A stretch of 64,000 bases of DNA. It comes from Boothiomyces macroporosus. Lineage: Eukaryota; Chytridiomycota; Chytridiomycetes; Rhizophydiales; Terramycetaceae. The stretch is from assembly GCA_027604185.1 (NCBI GenBank), contig JADGKB010000019.1, forward strand, positions 62,001 to 126,000, written 5' to 3'. A program made the position numbers and the translations under genes. Below, one piece after another: positions 57,570-64,000 of this stretch; the stretch's first letter is position 1, and each line of letters begins with the position of its first letter. The notes under the pieces are model-generated. The model searched no databases. It was not told the origin of the DNA and saw only the letters and a program-made list of their open reading frames with translations.

Positions 57570-58682
57570 TACTTTAACAATTCAAGTAATTCCTTGATTT
57601 CTTCATGAGATTTCCCCTGAGATATCATCTCCTTAACCAATTGCATCTTGGATTGTTTCGCTTGAAATTCCATTTCTTCTCTTCGAAGTTTTATATTCGC
57701 ATCCAATTCTTTCTCTTTGATCTCAACTTCTTTATCCAATTTAGTTTTATGCAATTGCAATTCTTGTTGCTTGAATTCAACTTCCTTCTCTTTGATTTCA
57801 ACTTCTTTATCCAATCTTACTTTATGTAATTGTAACTCCTTTTGTTTAAATTCAACCTCTTGATGTTTGAATTCAACTTCCTTTTCAAATTTCTCTTTTT
57901 GCAGTTTAATTTCTACTTCCTTATATTCCTTCTCCATTACCCATTTCTCTTTTTGGCTAGTTATATATGATGTAGTGAAATCTGCTCTTCCATTCTTTCC
58001 TGAAGAGTTTGTTTTAGAATTATTTGGAGATTTTGAATTCGTTTGTTCCTTTTCATTAGAAGATGTTGTTTGCTTCTTCTTTGGACTTTCTACAATTTCA
58101 ATCTCCTCTGGCGTTTTTCTTTTGTTATTAACATTGATAGCTACATTATCAATTGGACTAATATGAACTGATCCCAATGAACTACTTAATTCATTTTCAT
58201 CAACTACTATCTACATATTAATAATTCTTTACATTGGTACTTCTTTCAGGAATTTGAATTGGTTCAACAGAGGTTTCCAAAATATTAAATGGATTAATAT
58301 TTTGACGTTGTCCAAATAATTCATTTAATTCCTTATAGAAAAAAGGACAGGCTTCTTCAATTTTTTCCATGTTTTCTTCGGTTTTGGACAATTCATTTGC
58401 TTTTTTGAATTTTCCAATTAACCAAAGATATTTTGCTTTTGCTTGATCTGCATCCAAGTCTGTATTATTCTTTTCATTGATTGCTTTAGCAAGTGAAGCA
58501 TATGCATCTTTCTTCTTTAACTTCTTTCCAGAAATAACAGGACTTCCGAATGCTGCTGCACCAGTAATGAGGAGGAAATTGTCTTTGATTTGGAGCCAAC
58601 GGACAATACTTTCTTGAATAGCAAGAGAAGTTTTGGTTTTAGGAGCCATTTTTGGAGAAGAAAAAAACTTGATCAGAAACAT
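57569..58682 (-). CDS. Myb/SANT-like DNA-binding protein, transposase partner
   Basis: Start ATG at 58680-58682, with an alternative in-frame Met (MAPKTKTSLAI) 11 codons later. A 22-nt intron near 58189-58210 with the host-type TTAATATGTAG end fuses two frames into 363 residues. The N-terminal about 110 residues form a Myb/SANT or MADF-like trihelix (ESIVRWLQIKDNFLLITG, DQAKAKYLWLIGKFKKA); the C-terminal half is a long coiled coil with repeats of EVEFKQ.ELQLHK. Harbinger elements typically encode such a protein to bind the ends and aid transposase nuclear import. Confidence 0.75.
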
Positions 58683-58809
58683 GAAACATTACAAACAGAT
58701 ATTCGTTAGATAGGTTATTTCACAAATGGTATACTTAATAATCATTAAAATCGGTCCGATTATAGTATTTTAATATAAATCGGTCCGATTTATATTATAA
58801 GTATATACT

Positions 58810-59117
58810 ATGATAGGAGGATATTTACCCAAGGAAACACCCAATTCAAAACTTAATAAAACCATATTAAGAACACTTTGGAATAACACTCTTGTTTCAA
58901 AGTCATTAGGTGTTAAGAATGAAGATGAGGCACGTGAATGGTTTAATAAGAATAAAGATGCTCATGTGAAGTTTGAAGAATGGAACAAGGAACTAGAAAG
59001 AAGATAAAAGAGTTACAAAGAAAGGCAGGTGATTACCTGTCTTCATTTAGAGAACCCAAGTCTCATAAGAGAAGTAATAAATCACGAATACCAAAAACAA
59101 AGAAATCTAAGATATAA
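58810..59117 (+). pseudogene. Frameshifted paralog of the 57043 gene
   Basis: The first frame (MIGGYLPKETPNSKLNK ... LGVKNEDEAREWFNKNK ... ERR) stops at 59005-59007. In the −1 frame the sequence continues KIKELQRKAGDYLSS ... TKKSKI, which matches GIKELQQNAINGL of the intact copy. The break is in an A/G-rich stretch near 58995-59008, with no mini-intron to explain it. Confidence 0.6.
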
Positions 59118-59568
59118 TTCTATGATAATCTGAAAATCTATCAAACCATATAAATTCATATGAAATTCTCATATTATCGTAAATCATTTGTTTTTCTATC
59201 TAAACTCCGAAATTTGGTCTAATTTCTTCAAAGTATATAATGGCACATGTTGAACTTCCTAATTCTTATTCTATTCTATTTTGTATTTTCTAAACCTTGT
59301 TTCCTGATCTAAGAGATCTGAAAAATTTTAGATCTTACATCTCGAAACTTTTATTTCGTCTTTTGTCATTTACATTTAAGGAAAATCTTTAGAAAACACA
59401 ACAGATATGTAAATATAGTTATATAAATGAATACTATCTAATAGAATGCATAAGAACAACATAGAATTACACGAAATGTTTATTTAATTGTTTATTACAC
59501 CAGTCGTGACTGACCTCATTCATTTAAATAGCGCGTTTTAACATCTTTCTCTTTCTAATTAAATACAA
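59118..59568. other. AT-rich spacer inside the element
   Basis: About 450 bp with no supportable frame. GCGCGT at 59531-59536 lies 33 bp ahead of the next gene, a one-base variant of the ACGCGT box. Confidence 0.4.
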
Positions 59569-61038
59569 ATGTTTCTCCTGTCTGTGTTATTCTTGTCTGC
59601 CGCTTGTTTCCATATTCTTATGGCTGTCAATGTAATGCAAAATGGTACTGCAGTCGCCACTGGTAATTGGACTTCTATTGGCCCTGTTACTAACTTGACC
59701 TCTGTCTCCAATTTAACTCTTATAGTTGGTTCCGCTAACTCGCAGAACTCCTCTGGACTTAACAAAAGAGATACTGTTTCCTACACCATTTATGGCGGTG
59801 GTTCTTACACCATCAATTTTAATGCTGCTACTTCTAATGTCAATTTTGCTCTCCAAAGTCCTGCTACTTACACTCTTGACTACTACTTTATGCTAACAAG
59901 CAATGTTGCTGCCTGTACACAAAACCTGTTCTATAGTTGTATATATTTCTCTGCCTGTTCATGTATTGGTGTTACAAGCTGTAATATTCAATGTTCTGTG
60001 GATACTAGTAAATCTTATTCTTTGGTTATAGGAAGTCCAAATTATCTGCAAACTACATCATCTGGGACATTGACAACTTATGTATGTGCATCAGGATATT
60101 ATGGTTCCTCTGGTAATTGTTTATCATGTTCAGCAGGAAGTTATTCTAAATCAGGTTCTTTATATTGTTCTACTTGTCCAGCCGGAAGTTATTCAAGTGC
60201 TGGCTCTTCTTATTGCTATACATGTTCTGCGGGAACCTATTCTTCTGCTGGGTCATCCTCATGTTCTACTTGTGCAGCTGGAACTTACTCTACAGCAGGA
60301 TCATCTTCATGTTCTAAATGTGCAGCTGGAAGTTATGCAATTGCAGGGTCATCTTCATGTACTAATTGTTTAGCCGGAACTTATTCTACAGCAGGTTCTA
60401 CTTCATGTTCAACTTGTGCGGCTGGAACTTACTCGTATCTTGGATCCAGTTCTTGTTCAACTTGTTCAGCTGGGACTTATTCTGGTTCAGGTTCTTATAG
60501 TTGTTTTAATTGTGATGCTGGAACTTACTCATCCACTGGTTCTTCAACTTGTTCTAATTGTCCAGCAGGTACTTATTCTACAACTCAAGGAGCTACATCA
60601 TCGAGTGTATGTAATACATGTCAAGCTGGAACATATTCTACAGATGGTTCATCATCATGTTCTACTTGTACTGCAGGAACCTATTCAGCAGCAGGAGCCT
60701 CTACTTGTTCTACTTGTCCTGCAGGAACTTCTTCACCTTTTGGAGCTTCATCATGTACTCAATGTTATGCAGGAACATACTCATCTGCAGGTGCTTCTTA
60801 CTGTCCTGGCTGTCCATATGGAACTACATCGACCGCAGGAGCTTCATATTGCTCTTCTACTAGTTCTACTGGATCTACTGGGTCTAATGGCAATACTGGA
60901 AATACTAATACAATTGGATCAAATGGAAATACTAATACAGCTGGATCTACAGGAAATACAAACAAACCAAGTGGGGCTATTAAGAACGCGTCATTTGGTT
61001 TAATTTGGGTATCAGGAGTAGTAATAATGATGTTCTAA
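59569..61038 (+). CDS. Cargo: Cys-rich GCC2/GCC3-repeat surface protein
   Basis: 489 residues from ATG 59569. Signal peptide MFLLSVLFLSAACFHILMA; an N-terminal domain with several Asn-glycosylation sites; about a dozen tandem repeats of roughly 24 residues of the type 'CSTCAAGTYSTAGSSS' (GCC2/GCC3 ephrin-receptor-like); a Ser/Thr/Gly/Asn-rich stalk; and a C-terminal hydrophobic tail (FGLIWVSGVVIMMF) without charged end, as in GPI-anchored proteins. Likely displayed on the cell surface. DNA-level repeats make the copy number prone to change. Confidence 0.85.
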   Translation: MFLLSVLFLSAACFHILMAVNVMQNGTAVATGNWTSIGPVTNLTSVSNLTLIVGSANSQNSSGLNKRDTVSYTIYGGGSYTINFNAATSNVNFALQSPATYTLDYYFMLTSNVAACTQNLFYSCIYFSACSCIGVTSCNIQCSVDTSKSYSLVIGSPNYLQTTSSGTLTTYVCASGYYGSSGNCLSCSAGSYSKSGSLYCSTCPAGSYSSAGSSYCYTCSAGTYSSAGSSSCSTCAAGTYSTAGSSSCSKCAAGSYAIAGSSSCTNCLAGTYSTAGSTSCSTCAAGTYSYLGSSSCSTCSAGTYSGSGSYSCFNCDAGTYSSTGSSTCSNCPAGTYSTTQGATSSSVCNTCQAGTYSTDGSSSCSTCTAGTYSAAGASTCSTCPAGTSSPFGASSCTQCYAGTYSSAGASYCPGCPYGTTSTAGASYCSSTSSTGSTGSNGNTGNTNTIGSNGNTNTAGSTGNTNKPSGAIKNASFGLIWVSGVVIMMF

Positions 61039-61156
61039 CGTGATAAGCATACCTTTCCCAATGGGTTTTAATGGTGCTTAATAAACTAACCTTTTTTACG
61101 TCGTATAATAATTTTGTTGCGTATAAAAATAATATAAAAATTATGTATTCTTATTA

Positions 61157-61333
61157 ATGATGACCGGTTTATTTACTATTAAAAGAAATAATTATAAAAA
61201 CAATTGTGACCTAATTTGTCCTTTAGAGTTAGCAACTTGTATGGAAGAACTTCCATACCCAAAAAGTATCAGATATTATGATAGAAGATGCCTTTATTAT
61301 AGAAAAGCATTAATAGTTCCTATGGTATCATAA
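61157..61333 (+). CDS. Cargo ORF, small basic Cys-containing protein (58 aa)
   Basis: ATG 61157 (MMTGLFTIKRNNYKNN) to TAA at 61333, with CDLICPLELATC and YYDRRCLYYRKA. No family recognised; support is codon continuity and position only. Confidence 0.35.
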   Translation: MMTGLFTIKRNNYKNNCDLICPLELATCMEELPYPKSIRYYDRRCLYYRKALIVPMVS

Positions 61334-61408
61334 CTACCACTTTGTCAGAATTTAAGTCATTCAAATAAAATTTTATAAAGCTTAGAAACTCTAAGTATAT
61401 CCTCAAGG

Positions 61409-61456
61409 TAATATGAGTAAACCTCTTAGGAATTCCTAAGAGGTTTACTCATATTA
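61409..61456. repeat. Perfect 48-bp palindrome
   Basis: Arms 61409-61432 and 61433-61456 with no loop; 15 bp downstream of the − nuclease-like gene's stop. Same placement as the hairpin at 51421-51498. Confidence 0.85.
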
Positions 61457-61471
61457 TATATTTTTTAATTT

Positions 61472-62467
61472 TTATTCTGTAGAAACCCTATCAAACCCAT
61501 CTTGATCTGATTGTTCAGACCCAAAATGTTTGGAAATAGCTTCAATGTTTTCATTAATTCTTTCATCGGATAGCTCTGTAGTTGAACATCTTGGAGATAT
61601 CAATTTCATAGAATTAAAGAACCAATATAACCACTTCCAAATTAGCTTCAACGATTTACTAGATTCCCAGGACTTTCCTTTTACTAACTTTATCTCAGAA
61701 CCTGATGAGTAAACTACACCTTTGATATCAATAGCATAAAATTTGAAGAATCTAGAGTTTGTGAGTATCGCAAAGACTGGTGTTTTCTTTCCAGCTTTTA
61801 ACCGATTCTTCAATAGACATCCTGCTTCTGTTATTACTTGTGCGACTGCCTGATCAGGCCATTCACGTTTTGCTTCTACAGCTATAATAAAAGAGTCTAT
61901 CTTTGATGCTGGTGAATCTTTAAACTGACCAGAACCGATCATATAATCTACAAATCCCCTATAGGAAACACCAGCTGTTTCACAAGAATTATTAACTTCT
62001 CCAAACGCGCGTAGTTTGCTTTTTTGTCCATTTGCATGTGAACGTAATGCACATGCAAATATTGCATCTATTTTAGATCTACACATAAATTCGTGATTGA
62101 AAACCCATACGCTTTCTAACATCTCCAAATAGTCACATAGTAATTTTGTTGGTACCAGATCTTTTCTTTCTTGTATTTCCATAGGTAAATGAAGAGTGGT
62201 TATATCTTCATATTCTTCTGTAACATACTGTAAATTAAGATGTAATCCATCATCTCTTTCACAATCCTTAAAAGTGGCTTTCGATAATTTAACCTTCTTT
62301 TTCTTTTTATTAATATTTTCCTTTTTTAATATTCCCTTTTCAGTTTCCTCAAGTTCATTTTCGATTTTTTGAAAATTGAAAATGTCAGTTGTTGTTACAG
62401 GTTCTTTTTTGATGTACTTCACAGAATTATCCTTTTTTGAGATTTTAATAACTTCTCCAGATGTCAT
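61472..62467 (-). CDS. Cargo: PD-(D/E)XK nuclease-like protein
   Basis: 331 residues from ATG at 62465-62467. A Lys-rich N-terminal third (KKKKVKLSKATF) is followed by a nuclease-like core: GFVDYMIGSG (candidate Asp), IDSFIIAVEAKRE (E-x-K) and DQAVAQVITEAG (Gln), the motif order of the PD-(D/E)XK superfamily. Similar domains occur in Crinkler-type effectors and in element-encoded proteins of fungi. No signal peptide. Could serve the element or attack other DNA; not determinable. Confidence 0.65.
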   Translation of the reverse strand: MTSGEVIKISKKDNSVKYIKKEPVTTTDIFNFQKIENELEETEKGILKKENINKKKKKVKLSKATFKDCERDDGLHLNLQYVTEEYEDITTLHLPMEIQERKDLVPTKLLCDYLEMLESVWVFNHEFMCRSKIDAIFACALRSHANGQKSKLRAFGEVNNSCETAGVSYRGFVDYMIGSGQFKDSPASKIDSFIIAVEAKREWPDQAVAQVITEAGCLLKNRLKAGKKTPVFAILTNSRFFKFYAIDIKGVVYSSGSEIKLVKGKSWESSKSLKLIWKWLYWFFNSMKLISPRCSTTELSDERINENIEAISKHFGSEQSDQDGFDRVSTE

Positions 62468-62474
62468 TGTTTAA

Positions 62475-62526
62475 TTTTTCAGGTTAATAAAAAAAATTTT
62501 TCAATTTTTTTTATTAACCTGAAAAA
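62475..62526. repeat. Inverted repeat, 24-bp arms
   Basis: Arms 62475-62498 and 62503-62526, perfect, 4-nt loop; starts 8 bp upstream of the nuclease-like gene's start codon, so here the hairpin is at a 5' rather than a 3' end. Confidence 0.8.
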
Positions 62527-62728
62527 AATCAACCAATAAAATCAAGACATCCTCTAACCTCCCACGTAACTATAACAATCAGTTTTCACTACCAACTTCC
62601 TAGTACAAATGAATATTTATATCAGAAAAATTCTTAAAATCATATGATATATCACGTGATTTTAAGTAATTTTGGTTGTTTTTCAACATCTGTTTGTATG
62701 TCAGTTTTTTGTTTCAGATTTCACATTC

Positions 62729-62778
62729 ACATTTTTCTGGATGTACATCTAAAAATTTTTTACGTTTTGAAACCCCCA
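62729..62778 (-). repeat. Right terminal inverted repeat
   Basis: Reverse complement of the left repeat at 46 of 50 positions; ends immediately before AAT and the TTA of the tryptophanyl-tRNA synthetase stop codon. Confidence 0.88.
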
Positions 62779-62781
62779 AAT

Positions 62782-64000
62782 TTATTCAATTTTCAATTCT
62801 TGCACTTGAGGAACACATGGTTTCATAGAAGCATCCTTTGGGATTGTTGGGTTCATGAATTGGTCGACCAATTCGTCAGTTACAGTAGCGCGTATCTAAG
62901 TTACATGAATAGTACCTCTTGAATACCCTTTACTAGTTCTTGTACGACAGCAATACATTTTTGCTTAAGTTGGCCGGTGCTCATTTCACCAGAACTATAT
63001 TGCTTTTCAATCAATGCAAGTTCTTCATCGTCTTCCAAAAAGAATTTGAGGTACTGGAAGGAAACATCAACCTCACAGTTTCCACCGTGTAATCTGTGCA
63101 GTTCAGCGGTATCTTGACCACCGCTGAATGCGTATTTGTTGATCTTGTTTTTGATTTGGTTTGGAGTGTCATTAATGAAGATGGCTGAGGTAGTAATAGA
63201 TGCAGACATCTTTGTACCTGGGCCTTGCAATGCTGGGAAGAACCTATCGTTAGACTGTTCTTGAGCAACAAATATAGTGAAACTTACTTTGCATGGATCA
63301 ACGAAGGCTTGTGGTACTTTAACTTTTGTGCAACTTCTCTAGTTAATCTGAAATATGGATCTTGATCGATTGCGCATGGAACTAGACATGGAATATTGGC
63401 AGTTCCAAAGATATGAGGGAATGAGTTAGAGAAAGATGGCGATGCTTGCACAGATACGAAATGCAATTTGCCGATATTGTCACTGTCATTAAATCCAAAG
63501 GTGGCCCTAGATTGGTTGGTAGTAATTGATTTGGCAACTTTGATGACATTCTTGTAGAATGGCCCACTAACATGAATCAATAATCACCTCATGTAATCCA
63601 AATCGGAAAAGATAAAAGTCTTTTTAGGATCAAATCCAAATGACATGATATCCTTTGCGTTTTCAATGGCGAATTTGTGAGCATCGTCGATTTTCAAGTC
63701 TGGGTTGAAGATAAACTTTTCATCATCAGTCAATTGGATCACTAATGCTGCACCAAAGACATCCTGCAGCCACTTGCAAAACAAGAACGGAATCATGTGG
63801 CCGACATGCATGCTTCCACTAGAAGGGCCTCTTCCAGTATACAAATAGAAGGGCTTTCCTTTTTCATATAAATCTAGAATCTTGTTGAACTCTCTGAAAT
63901 TAATACAATGCACCTGTGGGAGAAGAACAATCCTCTGCGTAAAAACACATGAGGTCTGACTCCAGTAAGTTTTTCCAATCTGTCTAGCATTGGCTGGTCG
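62782..64000 (-). CDS. WARS1: Tryptophanyl-tRNA synthetase (cytosolic), 5' partial
   Basis: Class I aminoacyl-tRNA synthetase charging tRNA-Trp. The gene enters from the right edge (visible start [16 protein letters not shown]) and ends at a TAA at 62782-62784. Motifs: [11 protein letters not shown] (HIGH-type), [22 protein letters not shown] (KMSKS-type) and C-terminal [13 protein letters not shown]. Introns: 20 and 21 nt, one of 44 nt (longer than the rest), and 20 nt before the last exon. The stop is 3 bp from the mobile element's right end, so the normal 3' flank of this essential gene has been displaced. Confidence 0.95.

Larger units (their letters stand above)
50431..62778. mobile_element. 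Large cargo-carrying PIF/Harbinger-like DNA transposon (12,348 bp)
   Basis: Bounded by 50-bp terminal inverted repeats (50431-50480 and 62729-62778, 46 of 50 positions matching) beginning TGGGGGTTTCAAAACG. Both ends are flanked by AAT (50428-50430 and 62779-62781), a possible 3-bp target duplication, the length made by PIF/Harbinger elements. Inside are a HARBI1-like DDE transposase and a Myb/SANT-like protein, the usual two-gene Harbinger set, plus at least ten other frames. Base composition is visibly more AT-rich than the flanks. The left end lies 55 bp from an ankyrin gene start, the right end 3 bp from the tryptophanyl-tRNA synthetase stop. It could instead be an older element with a Harbinger nested inside. 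Confidence 0.8.

Noticed and set aside
60080..61003. Overlapping long frames in the surface-protein gene
   Set aside because: Periodic Leu/Val-rich frames are shadows of the Cys repeat in other frames.
50431..62778. Maverick/Polinton or integrated virus
   Set aside because: No protein-primed DNA polymerase, retroviral-type integrase, packaging ATPase or capsid frame is visible; Harbinger genes and TIRs fit better.
63382..63573. Overlapping minus-strand frame in tryptophanyl-tRNA synthetase
   Set aside because: Out of frame with the synthetase exon, which carries the conserved motifs.

Overview
The window is nuclear DNA from a small-genome, flagellated eukaryote. It encodes axoneme and centriole proteins (homologs of SPAG16/PF20, EFHB, CCDC112 and CCDC92) next to a tandem set of velvet-domain proteins, a family best known from fungi. 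That combination suggests an early-diverging zoosporic fungus or close holomycotan relative; the species cannot be named from this sequence. Genes are packed tightly, often 12-150 bp apart. Almost every host gene is broken into short open frames because introns are only about 17-23 nt long, begin with GT, and usually end in a TAAY-type branch site a few bases before AG. I reassembled genes by removing these mini-introns by hand; spliced lengths come out as whole codons and family motifs are restored across the joins.

Layout: 1-3 kb holds an acyltransferase (5' partial), a LYAR-like protein, ribosomal protein eL38 and an arrestin-like protein. 3.4-7.7 kb holds four tandem single-domain velvet genes in unusually long spacers. 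8.5-11.4 kb holds a cystathionine beta-synthase-like pseudoenzyme and a protein with an internally duplicated Cys/His domain. 11.5-22.5 kb interleaves three hormone-sensitive-lipase-like hydrolases, two PP2A catalytic subunits, SDA1 and the SPAG16 homolog. 22.5-50.4 kb holds a CCDC92-like protein, mitochondrial Lon, a roughly 9.6-kb BEACH/WD40/FYVE gene (ALFY/WDFY3 type), a C2orf81-like protein, a membrane protein, a small zinc-finger gene, GPN3, a CKAP2-like protein, EFHB, CCDC112, an unknown gene, a DHHC palmitoyltransferase and an ankyrin-repeat gene. Tryptophanyl-tRNA synthetase closes the window.

The most unusual region is 50,431-62,778. It is a visibly more AT-rich block of 12,348 bp, bounded by 50-bp terminal inverted repeats (46/50 identical) and flanked by a possible 3-bp AAT target duplication. 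It sits a few bases from the tryptophanyl-tRNA synthetase stop codon. It carries a PIF/Harbinger (HARBI1-like) DDE transposase and a Myb/SANT-like partner, plus a large cargo: a kinase-like protein, an ankyrin-like protein, a two-TM protein, a trypsin-like protease, a CCHC microprotein, a pair of small paralogs (one frameshifted), a Cys-rich GPI-like surface protein, a PD-(D/E)XK nuclease-like protein and several unknown small proteins, with long perfect hairpins between or beside the genes. I read it as one large cargo-carrying DNA transposon.

A second notable structure is in PP2Ac-2: its 110-nt intron tiles exactly into five back-to-back 21-24 nt units, each with its own GT start, branch-like motif and AG end.
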